A stretch of 64,000 bases of DNA from Dokdonella immobilis (GCF_900115085.1 NZ_FOVF01000016.1:28759-92758); one strand, 5' to 3'; positions 1 to 9,818 are shown, numbered from the stretch's first letter. The notes: generated by a model not told the origin, from the sequence alone. Made by a program: numbers and translations.

Positions 1-1
1 C

Positions 2-1045
2 ACGCGCTACGTCGACGAGCAGGCCTCCGACCTCGACGACGCGCTGGCACGGATCGCCCGCTACACGAAATCGGGCCAGGCCAAGTCGATCGCCCTGCTC
101 GGCAACGCGGCCGAAATCCTGCCCGAACTGGTCCGTCGCGGCGTCAGGCCGGACGCGGTAACCGACCAGACCAGCGCCCATGATCCCGTCCACGGCTATC
201 TGCCGATCGGCTGGAGCGTCGAGCAGTGGCTCGACGAACAGAAGGTCAATCCCGACAAGGTGCGCGACGCGGCCAAGAAATCGATGCGCGTGCACGTGGA
301 AGCCATGCTCGCATTCGCGGCGCGGGGCATTCCGACTTTCGACTACGGAAACAACATCCGCCAGATGGCCAAGGACGAAGGCTGTGCCAATGCCTTCGAT
401 TTCCCCGGATTCGTGCCGGCCTATGTGCGTCCGCTATTCTGCCGCGGCATCGGCCCGTTCCGCTGGGTGGCGCTGAGCGGCGACCCCGAGGACATCTACA
501 AGACCGACGCCAAGGTCAAGGAATTGATTCCCGACGATGCGCACCTGCACAACTGGCTCGACATGGCGCGCGAGCGCATCAGCTTCCAGGGCCTGCCGGC
601 ACGTATCTGCTGGGTCGGCCTCGGCCAGCGCCACAAGCTCGGCCTGGCGTTCAACGAGATGGTCCGCAACGGCGAACTGAAGGCCCCGGTCGTGATCGGA
701 CGCGACCATCTCGACTCCGGCAGCGTGGCCAGTCCCAATCGCGAAACCGAGGCCATGCGGGACGGCAGCGATGCGGTCAGCGACTGGCCGCTGCTCAACG
801 CCATGCTCAACGTGGCCGGTGGCGCGACCTGGGTCTCGCTGCATCATGGCGGCGGCGTCGGCATGGGGTATTCGCAGCATTCCGGCGTCGTCATCGTTTG
901 CGACGGGACCGAAGCGGCGGACCGGCGTCTTGCCCGCGTGCTCTGGAACGATCCGGGCACCGGGGTCATGCGCCATGCAGATGCCGGTTACGAGATCGCC
1001 AAGGCGTGCGCAAAGGAACAGGGTCTCAAGCTGCCGATGGCATGA
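2..1045 (+). CDS. hutU: Urocanate hydratase, C-terminal part (cut by window edge)
   Basis: Urocanase converts urocanate to imidazolonepropionate, the second step of histidine degradation, using tightly bound NAD+ in the cytoplasm. The frame is open from base 2 and gives 347 residues, so about 210 N-terminal residues of the usual ~555 lie outside the window. The segment [18 protein letters not shown] contains the conserved active-site cysteine region, and [28 protein letters not shown] and [17 protein letters not shown] are all typical of the family. Other hut genes are expected to the left. No downstream hut gene follows, since the next gene is an unrelated exported protein. Assignment is secure; only the 5' end is missing. 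Confidence 0.97.
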   Translation, partial: TRYVDEQASDLDDALARIARYTKSGQAKSIALLGNAAEILPELVRRGVRPDAVTDQTSAHDPVHGYLPIGWSVEQWLDEQKVNPDKVRDAAKKSMRVHVEAMLAFAARGIPTFDYGNNIRQMAKDEGCANAFDFPGFVPAYVRPLFCRGIGPFRWVALSGDPEDIYKTDAKVKELIPDDAHLHNWLDMARERISFQGLPARICWVGLGQRHKLGLAFNEMVRNGELKAPVVIGRDHLDSGSVASPNRETEAMRDGSDAVSDWPLLNAMLNVAGGATWVSLHHGGGVGMGYSQHSGVVIVCDGTEAADRRLARVLWNDPGTGVMRHADAGYEIAKACAKEQGLKLPMA

Positions 1046-1186
1046 CCGCGGGTCCAATGAGGCGCAAGCGCGCCGGCCCTGGCAGCTGGCTCTTTCGCCG
1101 TGCACGATTACAGCGCCGGACTGGCTAAACGATTTTCCGCCGCGCCGCATCCATGTGCTTCGGGCCATCCATGCACGGGGAACGTC

Positions 1187-2476
1187 ATGCACATTCGATC
1201 AAGGTCTCGCCACCCCCTCATTCGTTGCGGGTGTGCGCTGGCATTCCTGCTGGTGGCCGCTCATGCCGCGTCCGCGGAAAAGCAGGTACCCCCCGCACTG
1301 AAGGATGCGTTGACCGAGGTGCGCGCGGACCTGGTCATGTCCGACCAGGGATTTTCGGGGGAGGGTGCCGCCATCCTCGACAGCGCGGTTCGCCAGTCGC
1401 GCTTCGTGCTGCTCGGCGAGGATCATTTCTCGCGCGAGATTCCACGCTTCACGGCGAACCTGTGCGACATCATGAAACCCGACGCCTACGCCGTCGAGGC
1501 CGGTCCGGAAGCAGCACGGTTCGTGACTTCGGTACTGCGCAGCCCGACCCGCAGGAAGCAGATCGCGGAGCATGCGCGTACCTGGCCCAACAGCATTGCG
1601 TTCCTCGACGTCGTCGAGGAAAACGATGCCGCTGCACATTGCGCCGGGGTGTCGCGAAATCCGCGCTTTGCGCTCTGGGGGCTCGACCAGGAGTTCCTCG
1701 GCGCGACCGGGACCCTGCTCGAGGCGATGCGCGCGACCCGGCCCGGTCCGGCCGCGCTTGCCGCGATCGCCGACCTGATGGCGCGCGACACACGCATCGT
1801 CGAGCAGTCCCGACAGAGCGGCGACCCCGGGCAGCTGTTGCTGCTCAGTGCGACGGAGGCGGACCTGAAACCATTGGCCGACGCCATAACGACCGACGGC
1901 AACGACGCAACGCGCCGACTGCTCGATGAACTGCTCGTTTCGCGCCGGATCTATCGACTCAATGCCGAGGGATCACCGGACTCGAACAGCGACCGAGCGC
2001 AACTCTTCAAGCAGCACTTCCTGGCCGAGTATGCAGAGACGGCGAAGAAGATCGCGCAGCCACGCATTCTGTTCAAGTTCGGTGACAACCATTCGGGCAA
2101 GGGTTTCAGTCCGCTGCAGGTCCGCGATATCGGCAACTTCGTGGCCGAGTTTGCGGACGGCGAAAAAGCCGGCTCCCTGCACATCATGGTGTTTGGCGCG
2201 CGCGGCAAGCACGGCGCGTTCGCCGGTTACGACAGGCCACTCAAGGACGAGCCATTCGCGATCACCGATTATCCCGAATATCGCTGGATGGAGCCGGCGG
2301 TGGCCGGGATGCTGGCCGACCAGGAAAAGGGCGCGGGGACGACGCTGACCCTCTACGACCTGAGGAAATTGCGCTTTCGCCACATCGACATGCCGCCCGA
2401 CTGGAAGCGCATCGTATTCAGCTACGACCTGATGGTGCTGATGCCGGAGATCAGCGCCTCGTCCCTGATCCGTTAG
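1187..2476 (+). CDS. Exported protein of unknown function, possible EreA/ChaN-like fold
   Basis: I do not recognise a named family. The chosen ATG at 1187 follows GGGGAA and gives 429 residues beginning with a basic stretch and a hydrophobic core ending near AHAASA, a clear signal peptide; the frame is open upstream to 1100 but that part looks non-coding. The mature part has VLLGEDHFSREIPRF and YAVEAGPE near its start, which resemble the GExH..E motif of erythromycin-esterase/ChaN-like proteins, and a later FKFGDNHSGKG. That resemblance is weak and the function is an inference at best. It converges with the next gene and their 3' ends overlap by 26 bases. Confidence 0.72.
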   Translation: MHIRSRSRHPLIRCGCALAFLLVAAHAASAEKQVPPALKDALTEVRADLVMSDQGFSGEGAAILDSAVRQSRFVLLGEDHFSREIPRFTANLCDIMKPDAYAVEAGPEAARFVTSVLRSPTRRKQIAEHARTWPNSIAFLDVVEENDAAAHCAGVSRNPRFALWGLDQEFLGATGTLLEAMRATRPGPAALAAIADLMARDTRIVEQSRQSGDPGQLLLLSATEADLKPLADAITTDGNDATRRLLDELLVSRRIYRLNAEGSPDSNSDRAQLFKQHFLAEYAETAKKIAQPRILFKFGDNHSGKGFSPLQVRDIGNFVAEFADGEKAGSLHIMVFGARGKHGAFAGYDRPLKDEPFAITDYPEYRWMEPAVAGMLADQEKGAGTTLTLYDLRKLRFRHIDMPPDWKRIVFSYDLMVLMPEISASSLIR

Positions 2477-3308
2477 TGGCATCCGTCGATGGCTCGACGG
2501 ATGAGTTGAGCGGCGCAAAGGTTCGTGACGGCTCGCGTGCCCCTCGCGCTGCGTCGACGCGCGCGCCCGCGGCGCGGTCGAGCAGCGTGCCCGCAGCACG
2601 AAGCCACAGGTCCCAATCGTGACGACCAGGCAATGCCAGGACGTGATCGGCGGGCAGGGCCGGAGCCATCAACCCGATCGGCGTGCGAAATGGTTCCTCG
2701 GTCCCGTAGCTGAGCCAGATCGCCTGCGCGCGGACCGCGTGGTCCTGCCAACTTTTGAGTGTGCGCCAGAGTTCACGTTGGAAGGTGTCGGGCCCAAGCG
2801 CCTGGTGCGGGCCCGGTTTCCACTTCGCGAGTCCGCCGGCATTGCGGATTTCGTCCTGCAGCGCTGCCTCGCCGAGGTAAGGAGAAAGCAGCAGGATGCC
2901 GTCGGTCTCGCCAGGGTGTTCGTGCTCGTAGAGAATCGCGCCCATTCCGCCCAGCGAGATGCCCAGCAGCCAGATCTCACGGTAGCCTCGCTCACGCATC
3001 GGGGCGACGACCTCGTCGTGCAATCGTGTCGTCGCGCGACCCTCTTTGTAGAACGGCATGGTCAGCCCGGTAAGGATCACGTCGGCCTCGGGCCAGTGCC
3101 GCTGGATCACGGCGGCCAGGTTGCGGCGTTGTAGCGAGTCGAGGTCGTCACCGCGACCGGGCAGCACGATCACGGCGCGATGGGCAGCTGACGGCGCCGC
3201 GACCGTCGCGGTCGGGATCGGACGACTCACGTCGCCACCGGCCGCGCAGCCGCCAAGGACCAGAACCAGCAGCGTGCCCAGGAGAAACGGAGTGATTCTT
3301 GCAGTCAT
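2451..3308 (-). CDS. Alpha/beta-hydrolase-like lipoprotein
   Basis: A 285-residue protein whose start at 3308 is preceded by GAGGA. It opens with MTARITPFLLGTLLVLVLGG followed by Cys, a lipoprotein signal with a lipobox-type end, so it is probably anchored in the outer or inner membrane facing the periplasm. The mature protein has AVIVLPGRGDDL (oxyanion region) and GISLGGMGA, a serine-nucleophile elbow G-x-S-x-G, and ends with LPGRHDWDLW where a catalytic His would sit. This fits the alpha/beta-hydrolase fold; the substrate is unknown. The 3' end overlaps the convergent upstream gene by 26 bases. Confidence 0.78.
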   Translation of the reverse strand: MTARITPFLLGTLLVLVLGGCAAGGDVSRPIPTATVAAPSAAHRAVIVLPGRGDDLDSLQRRNLAAVIQRHWPEADVILTGLTMPFYKEGRATTRLHDEVVAPMRERGYREIWLLGISLGGMGAILYEHEHPGETDGILLLSPYLGEAALQDEIRNAGGLAKWKPGPHQALGPDTFQRELWRTLKSWQDHAVRAQAIWLSYGTEEPFRTPIGLMAPALPADHVLALPGRHDWDLWLRAAGTLLDRAAGARVDAARGAREPSRTFAPLNSSVEPSTDATNGSGTRR

Positions 3309-3411
3309 GGGAATCCTCGGCGTCGGCCGCAAACCCCGGCCTGTGCCGATGGTGATCGGCAAACACCTGCAGGGCAATCGCCGCGGCCCTGGTGAGCCGG
3401 TTCGGGTTGGG

Positions 3412-4359
3412 TCATGAGCGTACGCCTGTCCCGTGCTTGCCGCGCCACTCAAGGACGAGCGCGACGCCCAGGCCGAGCAGCAGTGGCAGCAGGTAGTGGA
3501 CGCAGCGGTAGGCGAGCAGGGCCGCAAGCACATGGCCCTGGCCGAGCGTCGAACCGAGCGAGGACAGCATGACTGCCTCGGTAACGCCGAGTCCGGCCGG
3601 GATGCGGACGATCAGTCCGGCCACCGCCGACACCAGCAGCGAAACGAGGACGACGCGGTAGTCCGCATCGCCCATCAGCAGCGCCAGCGAGGCGGCTGAA
3701 AGGAGCCACACCGGTGTGGCCAGGACCGCCTGCAGTCCGGCGATGCGTGCCTTGGGCAGGTGCAGCTCGGCACCCCGGATGCGCCAGCTCCGGCCGGAGC
3801 CGCGCCAGCAGATGCCGAGATAGAACAGCCAGCAGCAAACCGCAGCGACGCCGATCGCGCGCGCGGCGCCGGGTCCGACTGGCCAGGCTGCGGGTACTGA
3901 TCCGGGCCACACGACGAGGGCTGTGCCAAGGACCAGCAAATAACCCGACCAGTTCGTCAGCAGGTTGAAGGCGACGGCCGAAGCGGCCCGGGCGGGCGCT
4001 ATGCTGCGGGCCGCATAGAGACGCACCCTCAAGGCGAGCGCGCCGATGGTCGCACCGAGGGTCAGGTTGCAGGCATAGCTGGCAAATCCGATCGCGCAGA
4101 CTGTCCGGCGAGGCAGCGAAATTCCCACCTGGCGCGCCGCCAGCCATTCAAAGCCTGCGTACAGTGCGTAGGTCGCGAGGCTGCAGGCCGTGGCCGTCGC
4201 CAGCCGCGACGGCGACAGGGCCAGCAGCGACTTGCGCGCGTCGGCCCAATCCAGATCGCGCGCAATCAGGATGAGCAGCACGCCGACGGCGATATACAGA
4301 GCGGCCACGCCCGCCCGGATCAACCATTGCCGGCGTCGCGACCTCGCGTGTTCAGGCAT
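3412..4359 (-). CDS. ybhN: YbhN-like integral membrane protein (UPF0104 / LPG-synthase TM family)
   Basis: A 315-residue, strongly hydrophobic protein with roughly eight membrane segments, beginning MPEHARSRRRQWLIRAGV and ending in a charged tail. Conserved family features are LGATIGALALRVRLYA and the RIPAGLGVTEAVMLSSLGS motif near residue 245. Family members resemble the membrane half of lysylphosphatidylglycerol synthase without its transferase domain; the molecular role is not settled, though E. coli YbhN sits beside cardiolipin synthase B. The start overlaps the end of the clsB-like gene by 8 bases, indicating translational coupling, and the three genes keep the E. coli ybhP-clsB-ybhN order. 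Confidence 0.88.
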   Translation of the reverse strand: MPEHARSRRRQWLIRAGVAALYIAVGVLLILIARDLDWADARKSLLALSPSRLATATACSLATYALYAGFEWLAARQVGISLPRRTVCAIGFASYACNLTLGATIGALALRVRLYAARSIAPARAASAVAFNLLTNWSGYLLVLGTALVVWPGSVPAAWPVGPGAARAIGVAAVCCWLFYLGICWRGSGRSWRIRGAELHLPKARIAGLQAVLATPVWLLSAASLALLMGDADYRVVLVSLLVSAVAGLIVRIPAGLGVTEAVMLSSLGSTLGQGHVLAALLAYRCVHYLLPLLLGLGVALVLEWRGKHGTGVRS

Positions 4360-5668
4360 GCTGACCCTGCCTGTGCCGATCGGTTTCGACTGCAGTCGTC
4401 GGCGCCGTGTCCTGGTCCGCTTCTTGCGCGGGCTCGTCCCGGCGTGCCGCCTCGGGCGATTCCGCAACGGATCCGGGCATCGGGTAGTCCTCGGCCAGTT
4501 CCCGCGAGTTGCGCGAGACTCGGAGGATGCTCGCCTCGCCTGCACTGAATGATCGGGCGAAGCGTGGGAAATAGCGAAGGAAGTGAAACAGGACGACGCC
4601 GAGCAGCGGCCGGAACCACCGGCCGGCAGACATGGCTTCGTCACCCACGGGCCGGCATTGCCCGTCCGCCAGCCCTTGCAGTTTTTCGTGCAGCGCCTTG
4701 TTCAGGGCTCGGTCCCTGGCGACGATATTGGCCTCGAGGTTCAACCACAGGCTCAGCGGATCGAGATTGCTCGAGCCAATCGTGACCCATTCGTCATCGA
4801 CCAGCGCGACCTTTCCGTGGAACGGGCGAGCGCAGTACTCGAAGACCTCGACGCCGGCGGGAAGCAGGTAGCGATACAGAGAACGGGTCCCTGCGGCGAC
4901 GCTCGGCATGTCGGGCTGGCCCTGCATGATCAGGCGCACCGAAACGCCGCGTCGTGCGGCATTGCGCAGCTCCCTGAGCAGCCGGTAGCCGGGCAGGAAA
5001 TAGGCATTGGCAATCACGATGCGCTTGCGTGCGTTGCGGATGGCTTCGCGATAGTGGCGCTCGATGTCGTGGCGATGGCTTCGGTTGTCGCGCTCGATGA
5101 ACGCGACGCAGGCGTCGCCGTCGGCCGCGGCGTCGCCAGGCGGCGGATCATTTTCCGGTTTTTTCGAGAGCAACGCGCGGGATGAGCGCAGGATGTCGGC
5201 GACCACGGGTCCGGTCACTTCGACCGCATAATCCTGTTTGGCATCGGCGCCGGAGTCGGCCAGATGATCCTCCGAGAAGTTGATGCCGCCGACGTACGCG
5301 ACGCGCTCGTCGACGATGACGATCTTGCGATGCAGGCGCCGAAACAGATTGGTGCGGAAACCCAGCAGTCGCCGGCGCGGATCGAAGACGTGGACGCGGA
5401 CACCGGCCTCGACCAGCGAGCCCAGGAACTCCGCCGAGAACGAGGGTGACCCGTAGCCGTCGACGAGCAGGTCGACCAAGGCGCCGGCGTCGGCGGCTTC
5501 GATCAGCGCACGGCGCAGTTGCTCGCCGACGGGATCCTCGAACAGGATGAAGGTCTCGACGATGACGGATCTGCGCGCATTCCGAATCGTTTCGAATGCG
5601 CGCGGATAGTATTCCTCGCCATTCTCGAGGAGTCGGACCGCGTTGCCTTCGCGCCACCGCGTCTTCAC
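4352..5668 (-). CDS. clsB: Cardiolipin synthase B-like phospholipase D family protein
   Basis: Cardiolipin synthase makes cardiolipin at the inner membrane by transferring a phosphatidyl group to a phosphatidyl acceptor. Two HKD motifs are present: HRKIVIVDERVAYVGG, with H113, K115 and D120 counted from the chosen start, and HGKVALVDDEWVTIGSSN further on. I use the GTG at 5668, which shares a GTGA with the stop codon of the upstream gene, giving 438 residues; an in-frame ATG at 5716 would overlap that gene more. No N-terminal membrane helices are seen, as in ClsB (YbhO) rather than ClsA. A polar, low-complexity C-terminal tail of about 60 residues is an extension of unknown use. Confidence 0.92.
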   Translation of the reverse strand: MKTRWREGNAVRLLENGEEYYPRAFETIRNARRSVIVETFILFEDPVGEQLRRALIEAADAGALVDLLVDGYGSPSFSAEFLGSLVEAGVRVHVFDPRRRLLGFRTNLFRRLHRKIVIVDERVAYVGGINFSEDHLADSGADAKQDYAVEVTGPVVADILRSSRALLSKKPENDPPPGDAAADGDACVAFIERDNRSHRHDIERHYREAIRNARKRIVIANAYFLPGYRLLRELRNAARRGVSVRLIMQGQPDMPSVAAGTRSLYRYLLPAGVEVFEYCARPFHGKVALVDDEWVTIGSSNLDPLSLWLNLEANIVARDRALNKALHEKLQGLADGQCRPVGDEAMSAGRWFRPLLGVVLFHFLRYFPRFARSFSAGEASILRVSRNSRELAEDYPMPGSVAESPEAARRDEPAQEADQDTAPTTAVETDRHRQGQHA

Positions 5669-6456
5669 AGGCTCACCTGGGAAAAGAGGGGCACATGGTC
5701 GGAAAGGTGCGGCCACGGTGCGGTCTTGAGCACGTGCGCCTGTTCGATGCGAACTCCGCGCACGTAGATGCGGTCGAGCTTGAGCAGGGGCAGGCGCCCG
5801 GGAAAGGTCCTGGCGCTGGCCCGGGTGTGCTCCTTGAACACATCGCGGGTGCCGATCGGTTCCAGGATGCCGGTCGCACGTTCGCGCCAGTCATTGAAAT
5901 CTCCAGCGATGATCAGCGCCGCATCATCCGGAACGCGTGAGTTCACGTGCTCGGAAAGTTGCCGAAGCTGCGCGCTGCGATCCCTTTCGGTCAGGCCGAG
6001 ATGAACGCAGTAGGCATAGACATCGCGATCGACGGGCGGCACCTGGATGCGGCAGTAGAGAATGCCGCGTCGCTCCACCTTGCGTACCGAGACATCGATG
6101 TTCTCATGCTCGACGATCGGATACTTCGACAGCAACGCGTTGCCGTGGTCGCCATCCTGGTAGACGGCGTTGCGTCCGTAGGCGAATTGCGGCCACATCG
6201 AGTCGGCTAGGTATTCGTACTGCGGACGTTCGGGCCAATGCGCCCAACGACGGGCGTGTCCTTCGTGTTCACCGTGGACTTCCTGGAGGAATACGAGGTC
6301 GGCCCGGGTGCTGCGAACGGCGTCCCTCAGTTCGGGGAGCACGAACGCGCGATTGAAGGCGGTGAAGCCCTTGTGCGTGTTGATCGTCAAAACGCGCAGG
6401 GTGTGGCGCGCGTCGATGTGCGCATCGGGATGCGTTTCGGGAGCTGCGGAAATCAT
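5665..6456 (-). CDS. ybhP: YbhP-like endonuclease/exonuclease/phosphatase family protein
   Basis: A 263-residue metal-dependent phosphoesterase of the EEP fold. Visible motifs are LTINTHKG at the first strand, LVFLQEVHGE with the metal-binding Glu, LIIAGDFNDW with the catalytic Asp-Asn pair, and LSDHVPLFSQV with the terminal Asp-His. Family enzymes cleave phosphodiester bonds in nucleic acids or lipids; the E. coli homologue's substrate is not established. The ATG at 6456 is chosen because the conserved domain starts shortly after, although in-frame ATGs exist at 6516 and 6576. It is the first gene of the three-gene unit with clsB and ybhN, and a gap of 166 bases separates it from otsA upstream. 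Confidence 0.86.
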   Translation of the reverse strand: MISAAPETHPDAHIDARHTLRVLTINTHKGFTAFNRAFVLPELRDAVRSTRADLVFLQEVHGEHEGHARRWAHWPERPQYEYLADSMWPQFAYGRNAVYQDGDHGNALLSKYPIVEHENIDVSVRKVERRGILYCRIQVPPVDRDVYAYCVHLGLTERDRSAQLRQLSEHVNSRVPDDAALIIAGDFNDWRERATGILEPIGTRDVFKEHTRASARTFPGRLPLLKLDRIYVRGVRIEQAHVLKTAPWPHLSDHVPLFSQVSL

Positions 6457-6622
6457 CGCTACAGTGTTGCCGATCGATGATGAATTCACCGTGTCTCGAT
6501 GGCGAGGTCCGTGCATATCGCAGGCAACATCGAGCGGAGCAGACCCGGGGCGCGCTCGATTTCCGTACGCATGCAAGCATGGTGAAGGCGCAGCAAGCCG
6601 TTAATGCGCAGTCAGCGAGCCT

Positions 6623-7990
6623 TCACGAATCGAGCAGCACGTCGAGGAAGGACTCCCGCCAGTCGACGATCGTATGCTGTCGCAGGTGGGCACTCATCGC
6701 TTGCCAGCGCCGCCTGCGCTCCTCGATCGGCATCTCGAGCGCGGCGTGGATCGCGTTCGACGTGTCGTCCGCATCGTATGGATTCACCAGCAATGCATCC
6801 GTCAGTTCGCGGGCAGCCCCTGCAAACCGGGACAGCACGAGCACGCCGGGGTCCTCGGCGGATTGTGCAGCAACATATTCCTTGGCTACCAGGTTCATGC
6901 CGTCGCGCAGCGGTGTGACCAAGCCTACGCGTGCACTGCGATAGAAACCGGCCAGATTGGCCTGGTGGAAGCTGCGATTGATGTAGCGGATCGGCATCCA
7001 GTCCGGCTCCGCATAGCGGCCATTGATGGCCCCGGCCAGTTGTTCGAGCCGTGCGCGCAACTCCTGGTATTCGGGGACGTCACCGCGCGTCACCGGCGCG
7101 ATCTGCATCATTGAAAGCTGGCCGCGGTGTTGCGGGTAGCTATCGAGAAAGTGGGCGAACGCCTCGAAGCGTTCGGGCAGGCCTTTCGAATAGTCGAGTC
7201 GGTCGACACTGATGGCCAATTCGCGCCCGCTCAGGCTGTCGACCAGGCTCCGGTGCGCCTTGCTGGTCCTGGCCAGGTCGGCGTTGCGCGAAATCAGCCC
7301 GGGATCGATGCTGATCGGGAACGCCATGCAGCGGAACCGGTGGCCATCGGAGAGCGAGACCATGCCCGAATCGTCGCAGGTCGCGCCCCACTCGCGTCCG
7401 CTGTATTCGCAGAGTGCGCGCTGGTCGGAATCGGTCTGCGTGCCGACGAGATCATAGGCGCAAAGGGTCTTCAGCAGTGGCCGATGGCCGGGCAGCATCA
7501 TCAGCACCTCGGGCGATGGAAAGGGCACATGCAGGAAGAAGCCGATCCGGGCCTTGATGCCGAGGGCGCGCAGTTCCTGGCCGAGCGGGATCAGATGGTA
7601 GTCATGCACCCAGATCGTATCGTCGCTGCGCAATTGCGGCGCCAGCAGTTCGGCGAAGCGGCGGTTCACGGCCCGGTATCCGCTGAGGTTCTCGCGCCTG
7701 AAATCGAGCAGGTCGGGGCGATAATGGAGCAGCGGCCAGAGCGTGCGGTTGGAAAATCCCTGGTAGTAGGTCGAATACTCCGATTCCGAGAGATCGGTCA
7801 ACGCGTAGTCGATTTCTCCGATGCGTTCGCGCGAGACCCCGGCCGGCACGTCGGAAACCACGTTGCCACTCCAGCCGAACCAGAGACCACCGTGTTCGTT
7901 GAGTGCCGAATTGAGCGCGGAGGCAAGCCCGCCGGCGCGCGTCTCGCGCGGTTTCGACACGCGATTGGAGACGATGACGAGTCGGGTCAT
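6623..7990 (-). CDS. otsA: Alpha,alpha-trehalose-6-phosphate synthase
   Basis: OtsA joins UDP-glucose and glucose-6-phosphate to make trehalose-6-phosphate in the cytoplasm. The 455-residue length matches the GT20 family. Motifs include the N-terminal LVIVSNRV and GGLASAL, GWSGNV, WVHDYHLIPL, FFLHVPFPSPE, the donor-site SVDRLDYSKGLPERF, and TPLRDGMNLVAKEYVA. The gene is last of an otsB-GH15-otsA unit with 40 bases between it and the GH15 gene. Trehalose here is most likely an osmoprotectant or desiccation protectant; no regulatory site could be assigned. Confidence 0.97.
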   Translation of the reverse strand: MTRLVIVSNRVSKPRETRAGGLASALNSALNEHGGLWFGWSGNVVSDVPAGVSRERIGEIDYALTDLSESEYSTYYQGFSNRTLWPLLHYRPDLLDFRRENLSGYRAVNRRFAELLAPQLRSDDTIWVHDYHLIPLGQELRALGIKARIGFFLHVPFPSPEVLMMLPGHRPLLKTLCAYDLVGTQTDSDQRALCEYSGREWGATCDDSGMVSLSDGHRFRCMAFPISIDPGLISRNADLARTSKAHRSLVDSLSGRELAISVDRLDYSKGLPERFEAFAHFLDSYPQHRGQLSMMQIAPVTRGDVPEYQELRARLEQLAGAINGRYAEPDWMPIRYINRSFHQANLAGFYRSARVGLVTPLRDGMNLVAKEYVAAQSAEDPGVLVLSRFAGAARELTDALLVNPYDADDTSNAIHAALEMPIEERRRRWQAMSAHLRQHTIVDWRESFLDVLLDS

Positions 7991-8030
7991 GGCCGGTCGA
8001 TCCGTCTCTGTACCGGTGGCCTGGCGGCGA

Positions 8031-9818
8031 TCAAAGCAGTTCCTCCCAGCTTCGGGAAAGTCGCATGGCGGAATTGATCAGGCCGACCATCGAGTAGGTC
8101 TGGGGATAGTTTCCCCACAGCTCGCCGGTTTCGGTGGCAATGTCCTCTGAGAGCAGGCCGAGCGGATTCCGGTGCGCGAGCAGGCCCTCGAACAGTTCGC
8201 GTGCCTGTTCGACGCGGCCCGTTGCGGCGAGCGCATCGACGTACCAGAAATTGCATACGGTGAAGCTCGTTTCGGGGACGCCGAAGTCGTCCGGCGCGAT
8301 GTATCGATACAGGCGGCCGCTGCGCGACAGCTCGCGGCCGATCGCATCGACGGTGGCCACGTAGCGTGGGTCGTTGGCGGAGACGAAGCCCAGTTCCGAG
8401 AGGAGCAGCAGGCTGGCATCGAGGTGCTCGCCGCCGAAGGCATCGACGAAGTGTCCGCGTTGCGGGTCGACGCAGCGGGCCAGGATTGTTTCGCGGATCG
8501 TCTGCGCGCGCTGGCGCCAGAATTCCGCGCGATCGCCAAGCTTCAGTTGTGCGGCGATGCGTGCCAGGCGGTCGCAGGTCGCCCAGCACATGGCGCTCGA
8601 GTAGGTGTGCACCGCTTCACGACCGCGGAACTCCCAGATGCCGGCATCAGGCTTGTCGTGGGCCAGCCAGGCCGATTCGCCGGCCGGCTCGAGCCAGTGA
8701 AACGCCGCCGCATCGCCGGGACGGGCCAGGCGCCGATCGAAAAAGAGCTGGGTAACGGCGAGGACAACGCTGCCATGGACGTCGTGCTGGACCTGCCGCC
8801 AGGCATCATTGCCGACCCGCACCGGGCCCATGCCACGATAGCCGGACAGCGCCGTCGCCTCGGACTCGAGCAACTCGCGCTCGAAGTGGATTCCATACAC
8901 GGGCGTCAGCGCTGTATCCGAGGCGGCCAGGTTGAACAGGTAGCGCGCGTATTCCTCCATGCTGCGCGTCGCGCCAAGCCGGTTCAGCGCGCGCACGACA
9001 AAGGCCGCGTCGCGCAACCAGCAATAGCGGTAGTCCCAGTTGCGCACGGTGTGCGGCGCTTCGGGAATCGATGTCGTCATCGCCGCAACGATGGCGCCGG
9101 TGCCTTCATGCTGGCAAAGCTTGAGGGTGATCGCGGCGCGGATCACCGCGTCCTGCCATTCCGCCGGGATCGACAGATAGCGCACCCACTCATGCCAGTA
9201 TTCAAGTGTCGAACGCGTCATCTGCCCGGCCAGTTGCGCCGGCTGCTCGGTGACCGGTTCGTCCTGGCCCATGATGAAATGGATCTCCCGGTCGAGCAGG
9301 AAGGGGACTTCCTCGAGCAGCATCGGCAGGGAGGCATCCGTGGTGATGCGCAACACCGTGTCGCCGAGCAGGTAGCGGATATGGTTGGATCCCGAGCTGC
9401 GTTCCGGGACCCGCTCGCCATAGCCGCACAACGGTCGCAACCGGACCCGGATGCGCGGAGAACCTGAGATCGGGCGCAGGCTGCGCACGAAGCCCATGGG
9501 ATGGAACACCCGGCCGAACTGCTTGTATCGAGGGGCTAGGTCACGCACCTCTAGGCAGCTGCCATCCTCGGCGAACAGTCGCGTAGAGAGTACGGCGCTA
9601 TTGTCGACGTAGGCCTGCGTGCTGCGTGTGTATCCTTCGAGGCAGACGTCGAACATCCCGGAATCGGCGATCTTCGGTTCGAGCAGGCTGCAGAACGCGG
9701 GGTCGCCATCGAACGTGGGGAAGCAGGCCCAGACCATCGCGGCGCGCTCGTCGATCAGCGCGCTGACGGTGCCATTGCCGACCAGGCCGAGATTGAGATT
9801 GCGGTTTTCCGATTTCAT
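8031..9818 (-). CDS. Glycoside hydrolase family 15 protein (glucoamylase/trehalase-like)
   Basis: A 595-residue cytoplasmic protein without a signal peptide. The N-terminal trehalase-like beta-sandwich begins NLNLGLVGNGTVSALIDE; the (alpha/alpha)6 catalytic domain has NWDYRYCWLRDAAFVVRAL, DAGIWEFRG (general-acid Glu) and LLSEDIATETGELWGNYPQ (candidate general base), all typical of GH15. Family members hydrolyse alpha-glucosides, and mycobacterial relatives are trehalases. Placement between otsB and otsA, with a 4-base ATGA overlap to otsB, makes trehalose or a trehalose-derived glucan the likely substrate, but this is inferred from context. Confidence 0.93.
   Translation of the reverse strand: MKSENRNLNLGLVGNGTVSALIDERAAMVWACFPTFDGDPAFCSLLEPKIADSGMFDVCLEGYTRSTQAYVDNSAVLSTRLFAEDGSCLEVRDLAPRYKQFGRVFHPMGFVRSLRPISGSPRIRVRLRPLCGYGERVPERSSGSNHIRYLLGDTVLRITTDASLPMLLEEVPFLLDREIHFIMGQDEPVTEQPAQLAGQMTRSTLEYWHEWVRYLSIPAEWQDAVIRAAITLKLCQHEGTGAIVAAMTTSIPEAPHTVRNWDYRYCWLRDAAFVVRALNRLGATRSMEEYARYLFNLAASDTALTPVYGIHFERELLESEATALSGYRGMGPVRVGNDAWRQVQHDVHGSVVLAVTQLFFDRRLARPGDAAAFHWLEPAGESAWLAHDKPDAGIWEFRGREAVHTYSSAMCWATCDRLARIAAQLKLGDRAEFWRQRAQTIRETILARCVDPQRGHFVDAFGGEHLDASLLLLSELGFVSANDPRYVATVDAIGRELSRSGRLYRYIAPDDFGVPETSFTVCNFWYVDALAATGRVEQARELFEGLLAHRNPLGLLSEDIATETGELWGNYPQTYSMVGLINSAMRLSRSWEELL

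Noticed and set aside
434..1192. 252-codon open frame antisense to hutU
   Set aside because: Lies opposite a secure gene and encodes no recognisable protein.
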